From: Myxococcales bacterium
GTDB lineage: Bacteria > Myxococcota_A > Polyangia > Polyangiales > JADJMO01
DNA length: 64,000 nt
Direction: 5' to 3'
Assembly: GCA_016709545.1 (NCBI GenBank)
Contig: JADJMO010000001.1
Coordinates: forward strand, 620,001-684,000
Shown here: positions 36,973 to 45,359 of the stretch, piece by piece
Position numbering within the stretch: position 1 is the stretch's first letter
How the letters are laid out: each line of letters opens with the position of its first letter
The notes under the pieces: generated by a model
Seen by the model: only the letters and a program-made list of their open reading frames with translations
The model's database searches: none
What the model was told of the DNA's origin: nothing
Program-made: the position numbers and the translations under genes

Positions 36973-38520
36973 CTAGCCGCGCCCGTGGCGTCGCGCGAGC
37001 TCCGCCGCCGTGCCGAGCCGGTGGGCGACCGCGCCGTCCCTGCGCATCGCGTCCAGCGTCATCGGCAGGCGCCAGGTCCAGTTGTCGCTCGAGGTGACGC
37101 CCGGCACGTTGACCCGGTCCTTCCACCCGAGCACGTCCTGCAAGGGCAGGAGCGCGAGCTCGGAGCCGGCGCCGTAGAGCGCGTCGAGCAGGGCGTCGTG
37201 CACGCGCGGCGCGAGCTTGTCGACCTCGTACTCCTGGGCCACCGCGCGCAGCGCCGGCACGCGCTCGAGGAACTGCCGCCGCTCGCCGTAGCGCAACGAC
37301 TCCCACCAGGTGGCCATCGTGATCGTGTCGTGCGTGCCGCTGGTCGCGAGCGAGAGGTAGGGCCATCTGCCGGGCTCCTCCTGCTCCCACATCAGCACCT
37401 TGTACCCGGGCAGCCCGAGCTTCTTCATCGAGGCGCCGACGAAGCCGGGGATGGTCCCGAGGTCCTCCGCGATGACCTGGCCCTTGGTCGAAGCCACGAG
37501 CGCCGAGAGCACCTTCTCGCCGCGCGCGATCCACGCGGGCTCGCCGCCCTCGGGCACGAAGCGACCGACGCGGTCCTCCTTGGTGCGCACGTACTGGCGG
37601 TAGTAGCCGACCAGGTGATCCACGCGGAAGCGGTCGAACATGCGGCCCATGTGCGCGCCACGCGCGCGCAGCCACGCGAGGTCGCCGCCGTCCATCGCGT
37701 CCCAGTCGTAGGCGGGCAGGCCCCAGTCCTGACCCTCGGGCACCCACGCGTCGCCGGGCACGCCGAGGCTGAAGTCGCGGCGGAACTCGCCCTTGTGCTG
37801 CCAGACGTCGGCGCTGTCGACGCCCACGATGAACGGCAGGTCGCCCATGAGCTCGACGCCCATCGCGTTGCACTCGCGGCGGGTCGCGTCCCACTGCTCG
37901 TGGGCGATCCATTGCACGTAGGTGTGGTAGAGCGCCTCGCGACCGAGCTCGCGGCCGGCCACCTCGAGGGCGTGCGGGTCGCGCTCGCGCACCCCCGCCG
38001 GCCACGCGAGCCACCAGGCCTCGCCGTAGCGGCCCTTCTGCGCGCGGTAGAGCGCGTAGTCGCGCACCCACGCCGACTCGGTCTCGGCGAACGCGCGCAG
38101 CGCCGCGGCGCGCTCCGTGCGCGCCTCCCAGTGCTCGACGAAGAAGCGGTCGAAGGCGGCGCGCAGCAGGCGACGCTTGACCGCGCGGACCGCCGCGTAG
38201 TCCACGCGGGCCGCGTCGCGGAGCCGCGTGAAGGTGGCCTCGGCGTCGGGGCCGAGCAGCGGGCCGCGCTCCTCCTCGCGCAGGTCCTCGAGGCGATCGA
38301 CGGCGACGTAGACCGGGTCGATCGCGAACGTGGTGCACGCCGAGTAGGGGCTGCTCTCGCCGTCGGGCAGCTCGCCGAGGGGCAGGAGCTGCACGAGGCC
38401 CTGGCCGGCCTCCTTGGCGAGGCGAGCGAACTCGGGCAGGTCGGCGATGTCGCCGATGCCCAGGCTCCGCCCGGTGCGGAGCGAGAACAGCGGCACGAGG
38501 ATTCCGGCGGTCTTGCGCAT
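36973..38520 (-). CDS. malQ: 4-alpha-glucanotransferase (amylomaltase, GH77)
   Basis: 515 residues, a normal length for GH77. The start AGILVPLFSLRTGRSLGIGD is the family opening. The nucleophile aspartate is in FDRFRVDHLVGYY, the acid/base glutamate in VIAEDLGTIP and the third carboxylate in TSGTHDTITM. It moves maltooligosaccharide chains in glycogen or maltodextrin metabolism in the cytoplasm. No other glycogen genes are seen close by. Confidence 0.95.
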   Translation of the reverse strand: MRKTAGILVPLFSLRTGRSLGIGDIADLPEFARLAKEAGQGLVQLLPLGELPDGESSPYSACTTFAIDPVYVAVDRLEDLREEERGPLLGPDAEATFTRLRDAARVDYAAVRAVKRRLLRAAFDRFFVEHWEARTERAAALRAFAETESAWVRDYALYRAQKGRYGEAWWLAWPAGVRERDPHALEVAGRELGREALYHTYVQWIAHEQWDATRRECNAMGVELMGDLPFIVGVDSADVWQHKGEFRRDFSLGVPGDAWVPEGQDWGLPAYDWDAMDGGDLAWLRARGAHMGRMFDRFRVDHLVGYYRQYVRTKEDRVGRFVPEGGEPAWIARGEKVLSALVASTKGQVIAEDLGTIPGFVGASMKKLGLPGYKVLMWEQEEPGRWPYLSLATSGTHDTITMATWWESLRYGERRQFLERVPALRAVAQEYEVDKLAPRVHDALLDALYGAGSELALLPLQDVLGWKDRVNVPGVTSSDNWTWRLPMTLDAMRRDGAVAHRLGTAAELARRHGRG

Positions 38521-38550
38521 CGCGGCGCATCCTAGCGGAAGCGGCCCCCG

Positions 38551-40914
38551 CTAGAAGGTCCCCTCGAGGCCGAGGCTCGGGATCGTCACCGGGCCGATCT
38601 CCTCCACCTGACACTGGGGCTCGAGGGAGGCGTCCACGATGCGGCACTTGGTGAAGTCGGTGGCCTCCTTCGCCATCAGGCTGTTGAACCACTCGACGAC
38701 GAACGCCAGCGAGTTCGTGTCGCTGTAGACCCAGCGCTTCTCGAGGCGCACGTCGAGGCGGGCGAACGCGGGCAGGCGGCGCCGGAGCTTGCCGTTGAGG
38801 AGCAGGTTCGGATCGAAGCCCGCGGGGAGCTCCGGGCCGCTCGTCGCCTTCACGGCGATGTCGCCGTCCAGCTGGTTCGAGAGGCCCGTCAGGCGCAGGG
38901 TCACCGGGCGGCCGCTCGTGTACGAGAAGCGACCGCCGAACCGCCACCCGCGCCCGAGGTCGTAGCCGAGCACCGCCGAGAACGCGTGGGTGCGGTCGAA
39001 GTCCGAGGGGAAGGCCTCGCCGCGGATCATGCGCTCGGAGCGCGACAGCGTGTACGAGAGCCACCCGCCGAGCTTCTGGGTGAGGTCGCGCTTGAGGAAC
39101 AGCTCGAGGCCGTAGGCGCGGCCACGCACGCGGTCGTCGAGGCGACAGTCCTTGTTCTGTTCGTCGAGCGAGATGCAGACCGAGCTGATGTCGTTCATGT
39201 TCAGGAAGCCCGTGTAGAACACGGTGGTCCTGAGCGAGACCTTCTCGGGCAGCTCGAACGCGAGGCCTTCGGCGAACTGGTAGGCCTTCTGCAGTCCGTC
39301 GCGCAGCGTGGCGAGATCGAAGCCGGGCACCGGGACCACGAACGTCGGCGCCTGGTGCGCGACCCCGAGGGTGGTGATCCACGTGGCGCGCTTGTGGAGG
39401 CGCACGCGCGCGGCGAGGCGCGGCTCGACGGCGACGATCCACGTGCCGCCCTGGCCGTAGACGTCGGCGCGCACGCCGCCCACGAGCTCGACGCGGGGGT
39501 GAGGCTTCACGATGAGATCGGCGCGGACCCCGCCCCGCGTGTCCCAGCGCGTCGGGAAGAACTCGGCCTGCTCCTGCGAGTCGCTGCCCTTGCTCGTCGC
39601 GACGAGCGAGTACCGCTGCAGCACGAAATCGGCGCCAGCGCGCAGCAGCACCTCGGGCGAGAGGCGCTGCTCGACCTCCTCGCGGAGGCCGACGCCGAAC
39701 ATGCGCGTCGCGAGGCGGTCGTCCTTGGTGTCGCCGCCACCACCGGTCTGGTCGAACATCAGCGTGAGCGCGAGCCGCGAGCGCCCCCCGGCCAGCAGCT
39801 GGCGGTCCCACCGCAGGTCGGCGCGGTGGAACTGCACGTCGAAGAGGTCGACGTCCTTCTTCTTGTCGGTGAGCTTGTCGTACGCGCCGAACACGAACGC
39901 CGAGACGACGTCGCGATCGCTCACGCGGTAGCTCCCGCGGAGCTGGTAGTCCCAGTACTGGAGGCCGACCTCCGACGAGAGCAGCGAGAGCAGGAGGCCC
40001 GGATACCCGTACCGCCCCGCGACGAGCACGGTGCCCTTGCCCTCGGCGACCGGGCTCTCGAGGAGCGCGCTCGCGTCGAACAGGCGGACGTTCCACTCGC
40101 CGCGCAGGCGCGTGGCCGGCGGCTTGGTCTCGCCCGCGATGATCGCGCCCGAGAAGCGGCCGTAGCGCGCCGGGTAGGCAGAGGGGAAGAAGTCGACGCG
40201 ATCGATGAGGCCCGGCGCGATCACGCTCGGCCCGGCGCCGAGGTGGAACAGCATCGGCACGGGGACGCCGTCGACGAGGTAGCCCGAGTTGCCCGGGGGC
40301 GCGCCGCGCACGTAGAAGAACGGCACCCCGCTGAAGATCGGCGTCACGCCGGGCAGGGCCTCGACGGCCCGGAACGGGTCGCCGAACGCGCCGGGCAGCT
40401 GGCGGATCTCGCCGCCTCCCATCGTGACCGTGCCGACCTCCTTGCGGTCTCCCTCGCCGGTGAGGTCGACGACGTCTGGCTTCTTCGGCGGGGGCGGCTT
40501 GGGCTTCGGCTTCTCGTCGGGCTTCGGGGGTGGCTCGTCGGGCGTCGGCGGAGGCGGCTCGACCTTGGGTGGCGTGAAGACGATCTTCGCGCGGATGGTT
40601 GCGCGGATCGGGAGGCCGTCCCTGGTCGCGGGCTCGAAGCGCCACGCCTTCGCGTTCTCGATCGCAGCCGCGGCGAACGGCTCGTCGCCGTCGATGACGG
40701 TCACGTCGGAGACCGTGCCGTCCTTCTCCACGATCACCTGCACGACGACCGTGGCCTCGCCCTCGGCGCCGGCGGGGTAGGGCACGAGGGGCGCGTCGAT
40801 CTGCTTCGGCGGGACGAGCACGCTCGCCGGCTTCGGCGGCGGATCGGCCATGGCGCGCGACCCCACCGCGGTGGCGCAGGTCGCCACCAGGACAGCGACG
40901 ACCGCGCGCCTCAC
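38551..40914 (-). CDS. TonB-dependent receptor with fused N-terminal TonB-like domain
   Basis: 787 residues from GTG 40914. After a signal peptide comes a TonB C-terminal-like domain (~41-113: EATVVVQVIVEKDGTVSDV and AKAWRFEP). A Pro/Lys linker (~115-146) and a plug domain follow (~160-270, with YVRGAPPGNSGYLVDGVPVP), then a ~500-residue beta-barrel ending in an aromatic residue (GLEGTF). The barrel has only two cysteine pairs and no substrate clue. The order TonB-domain then receptor is seen in myxobacteria; it may let the receptor engage the motor or the cell wall without a separate TonB. Substrate unknown. Confidence 0.85.
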   Translation of the reverse strand: MRRAVVAVLVATCATAVGSRAMADPPPKPASVLVPPKQIDAPLVPYPAGAEGEATVVVQVIVEKDGTVSDVTVIDGDEPFAAAAIENAKAWRFEPATRDGLPIRATIRAKIVFTPPKVEPPPPTPDEPPPKPDEKPKPKPPPPKKPDVVDLTGEGDRKEVGTVTMGGGEIRQLPGAFGDPFRAVEALPGVTPIFSGVPFFYVRGAPPGNSGYLVDGVPVPMLFHLGAGPSVIAPGLIDRVDFFPSAYPARYGRFSGAIIAGETKPPATRLRGEWNVRLFDASALLESPVAEGKGTVLVAGRYGYPGLLLSLLSSEVGLQYWDYQLRGSYRVSDRDVVSAFVFGAYDKLTDKKKDVDLFDVQFHRADLRWDRQLLAGGRSRLALTLMFDQTGGGGDTKDDRLATRMFGVGLREEVEQRLSPEVLLRAGADFVLQRYSLVATSKGSDSQEQAEFFPTRWDTRGGVRADLIVKPHPRVELVGGVRADVYGQGGTWIVAVEPRLAARVRLHKRATWITTLGVAHQAPTFVVPVPGFDLATLRDGLQKAYQFAEGLAFELPEKVSLRTTVFYTGFLNMNDISSVCISLDEQNKDCRLDDRVRGRAYGLELFLKRDLTQKLGGWLSYTLSRSERMIRGEAFPSDFDRTHAFSAVLGYDLGRGWRFGGRFSYTSGRPVTLRLTGLSNQLDGDIAVKATSGPELPAGFDPNLLLNGKLRRRLPAFARLDVRLEKRWVYSDTNSLAFVVEWFNSLMAKEATDFTKCRIVDASLEPQCQVEEIGPVTIPSLGLEGTF

Positions 40915-40963
40915 GCCCGCAGAGTGCCACGAACTCGCGGCACGGGTGCAGGCAAAGCCCGCG

Positions 40964-42136
40964 TCAGGAGACCGTGACCTTGAAGGCGAGGGTGCCCATG
41001 TAGACCTTCTTGCCCACAACGGTGGCCCGGATCACGACGTCGATGGTGCCGGCCGCGAGGCCCGTGCAGACGCCCTTGTATCCGCTCGTCAGGTAGGCAT
41101 CGAGGCCGAGGGTGGCGAGATCGACCTTGCCGTCCTTGGGGAGCACCTTGAAATCACCACCGGTGGCGTCGGCCAGGTTCTTGAGGTTGTAGAGCGGCGC
41201 CTTGCCCGTGTCCTTGCCGACGACGTGCGCCACGGCGCGGCCCGAGAGCTCGCTCACGAGGTCTTCACCCGAGGGAGGAAACCAGCTCGGACCGAGCTTG
41301 CTCGCGCCCGGCGAGCCCTTCTGGTGCGCCGGGTTGTCGCCCACCACGACGAAGACGTGCGCGGCACCCGGGCGATAGGCGACCTGGCGATCGGCGTACT
41401 GCAGCGCGCCGAGGGTGTTCTCGGCCGCGTCGCCGCCGCCGGCCCCGAGGGCCCCACTCACCTTGAGCTCGCCGAGGAACTTCTCGAACATGCCCAGATC
41501 CGAGAGCCCGACATAGGGGCGCGCGACGTTGTCGAACGAGGGCGGGTCGAAGTCTCCCTTGCCGACGAAGAACTTGCCGGGCTTGCCGCGCGTCGCGAAG
41601 GCGTCGCCGTAGGTGTACATCGAGAAGCGCGCGTCGACGCCGCCCGCCGAGACCTTCTGCGCGAACGCCTTGATCGAGTCGGAGATGCCGTGCACGGTGC
41701 CGGACATCGAGCCGGTCGTGTCGTTGACGAACACGAGGTCGACGGGCGCGGGCTTGCTCGACGAGACGCCGCCGATGCTGCACGAGAGCGCGAGCGAGCC
41801 GCTCAGCTGCGCGGTGATGGAGACGTTCGCGAACAGGGGGTTCACCGGGATGCCCTGCAGATCGGGGTGCTTGATGGCGGCCATCGAGATGGACAGCGCG
41901 CCCGAGACGTCGACGCCGAGGCCGGCCGACAGCCGCAGGTCCCCCTCGGGCTTGGCCGAGGTGATCTTGGCGACCTTGCCCGACGAGGGGGAGGGCACGC
42001 CCGGCAGCGGCATGCCGGGGATGGCGGTGGGGATGGGCGGCAACCCCGGCGGCAACACCACCTGCGCGGTGGCGGGCGTGGACAGCACCGCGAAACCAGC
42101 CACCGTGAGAACTGCCCCGAGAGAACGACCGCGCAT
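40964..42136 (-). CDS. Secreted von Willebrand factor A domain protein
   Basis: 390 residues. A signal peptide (ending near STPATAQ) and a Pro-rich segment lead to a beta-rich region, then a VWA domain whose metal site begins VDLVFVNDTTGSMSG (DxTxS form of MIDAS). It continues with DARFSMYTYGDAF and AHVFVVVGDNPAH. VWA domains bind proteins through a Mg ion. GGAGG upstream of ATG 42136 fixes the start. It is followed by the TonB receptor 49 bp downstream on the same strand, so the two may act together at the envelope. Confidence 0.8.
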   Translation of the reverse strand: MRGRSLGAVLTVAGFAVLSTPATAQVVLPPGLPPIPTAIPGMPLPGVPSPSSGKVAKITSAKPEGDLRLSAGLGVDVSGALSISMAAIKHPDLQGIPVNPLFANVSITAQLSGSLALSCSIGGVSSSKPAPVDLVFVNDTTGSMSGTVHGISDSIKAFAQKVSAGGVDARFSMYTYGDAFATRGKPGKFFVGKGDFDPPSFDNVARPYVGLSDLGMFEKFLGELKVSGALGAGGGDAAENTLGALQYADRQVAYRPGAAHVFVVVGDNPAHQKGSPGASKLGPSWFPPSGEDLVSELSGRAVAHVVGKDTGKAPLYNLKNLADATGGDFKVLPKDGKVDLATLGLDAYLTSGYKGVCTGLAAGTIDVVIRATVVGKKVYMGTLAFKVTVS

Positions 42137-42252
42137 GCCAGACCTCCGATCCAGGGACGGGGGTCGGCCCCGACCATTCAAACGTACCGTAGTTGGTAAC
42201 GAATCGGCGCTCGTTCCGACGGGGGTTGCCAGCGAAAAGCAGAGCGCGCTAG

Positions 42253-42921
42253 GTGGTGACGGTGGTCGATCGGTATGCGCCGCCAGAGCACGCCTCGACG
42301 CCTCCCGCGCCCGCGGGGACCGCTTCGTGGAACGTCACGCGGCCACTTCCCTCGCTGTGCCTCAAGTGCGGCAGCGAGGAGGCCGTGACCCTCCGCCACG
42401 TCCGGCTGGGCATCGGGGCCAAGAGCACCTCGCTCGGCGCGCTCGGCGGCGTGTTCGGCGCGATGATCGCGCAGCAGCTCCGCGGCAACGGCATGTTGCT
42501 GGTGCCGATCGTGCTCGTCGCGGTCGTGGCGATCGGCGGGATCGCGTTCTTCGTCCACCGACGCACCGTGCACGTGGAGCTCGACCTGCCGCTGTGCGAG
42601 CGGCACGACGCGGAGTGGGACGAGGGCGCAGCGCTCGGCCGCCGTCTCGGGTCCGGCCTCGTGCTCGCGGCCCTCGTCGTCGGCGCGGGCTGGCTGTTCG
42701 ACGTGGCGTTCCTCCTCGGCGTGGGGATCGTCGGCTTCGTGGGAGTGTTCGTGGCGGCGCTCGTGCTGCGGCCGGCGCGTCGCTACGTGGCGGCCGCCGG
42801 GCTCGTCGGCGAGATCGTGCACCTCACCGGGGTCGGACCCGAGGCCGCCGAGGCGCTCGCGAAGGCGGCGCGCAAGAAGCCCAAGAAGTCCCGCGCGACG
42901 TCCGAGCCAGACGCGCTATAG
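42253..42921 (+). CDS. Membrane protein with one zinc-knuckle-like CxxC
   Basis: 222 residues from GTG 42253 (GTG 42256 equally possible). An N-terminal CLKCGSEEAVTLR unit, a helix pair (~72-105), a short loop with LDLPLCERHDAEWDEG, then a second helix pair (~125-165) and a basic Lys-rich tail. The CxxC and the CERH together could bind one metal. No known family is recognised. It is 7 bp upstream of the flavoprotein gene, so they are probably co-transcribed. Confidence 0.7.
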   Translation: MVTVVDRYAPPEHASTPPAPAGTASWNVTRPLPSLCLKCGSEEAVTLRHVRLGIGAKSTSLGALGGVFGAMIAQQLRGNGMLLVPIVLVAVVAIGGIAFFVHRRTVHVELDLPLCERHDAEWDEGAALGRRLGSGLVLAALVVGAGWLFDVAFLLGVGIVGFVGVFVAALVLRPARRYVAAAGLVGEIVHLTGVGPEAAEALAKAARKKPKKSRATSEPDAL

Positions 42922-42928
42922 GACGCCC

Positions 42929-44125
42929 GTGCGTCTCGATCACGACCTCGTCGTCGTCGGCGGCGGCCCGGCCGGCCTCTCCACGGCGCTGTTCGCGGCG
43001 CACGCCGACCCGCAGATCGTCGCGCGCATGCTGGTGCTCGAGAAGGAGCCGTACCCGCGCGAGAAGCCGTGCGCGGGGGGCCTCGCGGGGCGCGCCGATC
43101 GCGCGCTCGCCGGCATCGGCGTCGAGGTCGACGTCCCGAGCGAGTGGGCCACCGGCATGAGCGTGGCCTTGCCGGAGGGCTCGTTCCTCCGGCGCGAGCC
43201 GCGCGGGCGCCGCATCGGTCGCGTGGTGCGCCGCGTGGAGTTCGACCACCGCCTCGCCGAGCGCACCCGCGCCCGGGGCATCGCCGTGCGCGACGGCGTC
43301 AAGGTGCTCCGCGTCGCGCGCGACCCCGACGGCGTCACGGTGGAGACGTCGGCCGGCACGCTGCGCACCCGCGCGCTGGTCGGCGCCGACGGCGTGGGGA
43401 GCCTGGTGCGCAAGGAGCTCGCGCCCGGCGTCGCCACCTGGCGCGCGCAGGTGCTCGAGGTCGACACCGAGCCGGTGGCCCAGGACCTGCCGCGCGACCT
43501 CTGGCACTTCCACGTCGTCGACCCCGACTTCGTCGGCTACCTCTGGGACTTTCCGACGATCGTCGACGGTCGACCGATGGTCTGCCGCGGTGTCTACCAC
43601 CTGCGCATGCCGGGGGAGGGCGCGAGCACCGAGGACATCGGCGCGCGCCTCGCAGCGAGGCTCGCCGAGCTCGGCCTCGACCTCTCGGCGTGCAAGAAGA
43701 AGCGGTACGCCGAGCGTGGCTTCTCGCCCTCCGAGCCGGTCGCCGGCGCGCGCGTGCTGCTGGTCGGCGAGGCCGCGGGCGTCGACCCGATCACCGGCGA
43801 GGGCATCGCGCAGGCCATCCGCCACGGCGCGCTCGCCGGGCCCTACCTGGTCGACCGGCTGCGCACGGGCGATCTGTCGTTCGGCGATTTTCCTGGGCGA
43901 TTCGCGCGCGCGGGCGTGGGCGTCGATCACCGCGTGCGCCACGAGCTGGCCCACCGCTTCTTCGGTCCGAGCCGCGTCGACTACGAGCGCGCGCTGATCG
44001 CGGTGCCCGATTTCATCACCCTCGGCGTGCAGTACTTCGGCGGCCTCCCGCTCGACAAGCCCCTCGCCGCGCGGGTCGGCCTGCAGATGGCCGCCCGCGC
44101 GTTCGTGCCGCGTCGGCCCCGCTAG
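42929..44125 (+). CDS. Geranylgeranyl-reductase-like FAD oxidoreductase
   Basis: 398 residues from GTG 42929. The FAD-binding start is DLVVVGGGPAGLSTALFAA. Family motifs include PREKPCAGGL, ALVGADGVGSLVRK and VLLVGEAAGVDPITGEGIAQAI. Members reduce double bonds of prenyl chains in chlorophyll, quinones or lipids. A substrate from the isoprenoid pathway is plausible in this carotenoid producer, but the gene is 28 kb from the crt operon. Its stop overlaps that of the convergent oxidoreductase (CTAG). Confidence 0.85.
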   Translation: MRLDHDLVVVGGGPAGLSTALFAAHADPQIVARMLVLEKEPYPREKPCAGGLAGRADRALAGIGVEVDVPSEWATGMSVALPEGSFLRREPRGRRIGRVVRRVEFDHRLAERTRARGIAVRDGVKVLRVARDPDGVTVETSAGTLRTRALVGADGVGSLVRKELAPGVATWRAQVLEVDTEPVAQDLPRDLWHFHVVDPDFVGYLWDFPTIVDGRPMVCRGVYHLRMPGEGASTEDIGARLAARLAELGLDLSACKKKRYAERGFSPSEPVAGARVLLVGEAAGVDPITGEGIAQAIRHGALAGPYLVDRLRTGDLSFGDFPGRFARAGVGVDHRVRHELAHRFFGPSRVDYERALIAVPDFITLGVQYFGGLPLDKPLAARVGLQMAARAFVPRRPR

Positions 44126-45225
44126 CTCGAGAGCTCGGTCGCGCGCACGCTCATGGACAGGGACGCGCGCCCGTTGTCCTCGGTGATGGTGCGCACGTGC
44201 GACGGGTCGGCCACGAAGGCGAGCTGGTCGGTCAGCAGCGCGCGCACGAGGTCGCCGTAGACGGTCATCTTGGTCGTCGGCGGCGAGGTGAGGGTGATGC
44301 GCTGGTAGGCCTCGTAGCCCTTGTGCCTCGCGTGCAGCGCCCGCTCGTTCGGCGGGTAGAGCGCCTCGACGTCGATCCGCGCCCCCTCGAAGATCGCGGC
44401 GAGCGCGCGCGTGCCCGCCTCGTCGAGCGCCGTCCGCACGATGGCCTGGGTGGGGATCCACTCGTGCAGCGTCACGTCTCCGCGCTCGAACAGGAGGCGC
44501 AGCTCCTGGCGGTCCATCCGGTTGGCCTGGGTGAACCCGTGGTAGAAATTCACTGGCGCCGCGCCGAACCGCGCGGTGCAGAACACCTGCTCCTCGATCC
44601 CCGAGCCCGGTCGGAGCACGCGACCCGCCGACTCGACCCGGCCCTCGCCGAGCCAGCCCGCGAACATGTCGAAGAAGTGCACGCCGTGCTCGATGAAGAT
44701 GCCGCCGCTCTTGTCGCGATCCCAGAACCAGTGGTCGGGGCCGAGGCCCTCGTCGCACGCGTAGTTCTCGAAGGTGCCGTGCAGCACCTCGCCGAGCACC
44801 TTGGAGTCGACGAGCGCCTTGATCCGCGCGTAGAGCGGGTTGTACCGCTGCATCAGGTTCGCCACGCAGACGAGCCCGCGCTCGCGCGCCAGGGTGAGCA
44901 GCTCGTCGGCCTCGGCCATCGTCACGGCGAGCGGCTTCTCGACGATCACGTGCTTGCCCGCGAGGAGCGCGGCGCGCGCCTGCACGTGGTGGAGGAACGG
45001 CGGCGTGGCGATGTAGACGAGCCCCACGTCGGGCATGGCCAGCATCGCCTCCTGTGTGCGCACGTCCTCGAGGCCGAACCGCCGCGCGCACGCGAGCGAG
45101 GCCTCCTTGTGCGTCTCTGCGATGCAGCGGAGCCTGGCGCCCGGCACCTGCGCGTACTGCTGCGCGGCGAACATCGCGAACCCACCGAAGCCCAGGATCC
45201 CGACGCCGACAGGGTTCGTTGACAT
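44122..45225 (-). CDS. Gfo/Idh/MocA family oxidoreductase
   Basis: 367 residues. The NAD(P)-binding start is VGVGILGFGGFAMFAAQQYA, followed by the family motif GKHVIVEKPLAVTMAEADEL and a C-terminal alpha/beta domain with GGIFIEHGVHFFDMFAGWLG. Members oxidise or reduce sugars and inositols. The HxxDxxxW-like part supports catalysis (H-F-F-D). It is divergent from the radical SAM gene; 134 bp separate them. Confidence 0.87.
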   Translation of the reverse strand: MSTNPVGVGILGFGGFAMFAAQQYAQVPGARLRCIAETHKEASLACARRFGLEDVRTQEAMLAMPDVGLVYIATPPFLHHVQARAALLAGKHVIVEKPLAVTMAEADELLTLARERGLVCVANLMQRYNPLYARIKALVDSKVLGEVLHGTFENYACDEGLGPDHWFWDRDKSGGIFIEHGVHFFDMFAGWLGEGRVESAGRVLRPGSGIEEQVFCTARFGAAPVNFYHGFTQANRMDRQELRLLFERGDVTLHEWIPTQAIVRTALDEAGTRALAAIFEGARIDVEALYPPNERALHARHKGYEAYQRITLTSPPTTKMTVYGDLVRALLTDQLAFVADPSHVRTITEDNGRASLSMSVRATELSS

Positions 45226-45325
45226 GGGACACGCTACCGCCCCCGGCCCTGCTCCACGGTCACGGTCGCGACACACGTTGGCACCCCACCGCGGCCGTAA
45301 CCCATCGATTCGACGTACTCGGTGG

Positions 45326-45341
45326 TGGCACGCAGGCTGCT
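45326..45341 (+). promoter_or_regulatory. Sigma-54 (-24/-12) promoter of the radical SAM gene
   Basis: TGGCACGCAGGCTGCT matches TGGCACG-N4-TTGCW at every defined position except one (C for the first T of TTGC). GG (45327-45328) and GC (45339-45340) have the exact N10 spacing. Transcription would start near 45351, giving only about 9 nt before the ATG at 45360, where no Shine-Dalgarno is visible. So the mRNA would be almost leaderless. Confidence 0.6.
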
Positions 45342-45359
45342 ACCGCGTACGATGCCTCG

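Noticed and set aside
36812..40930. A 1372-codon open frame on the minus strand, out of frame with malQ and the TonB receptor
   Set aside because: It is an Arg/Pro/Ala-rich shadow caused by high GC; the real genes in this interval have complete family motifs in other frames.
45292..45307. TTGGCACCCCACCGC upstream of the radical SAM gene as a second sigma-54 promoter
   Set aside because: The GG to GC spacing is nine, not ten, and a much better site lies 30 bp downstream.
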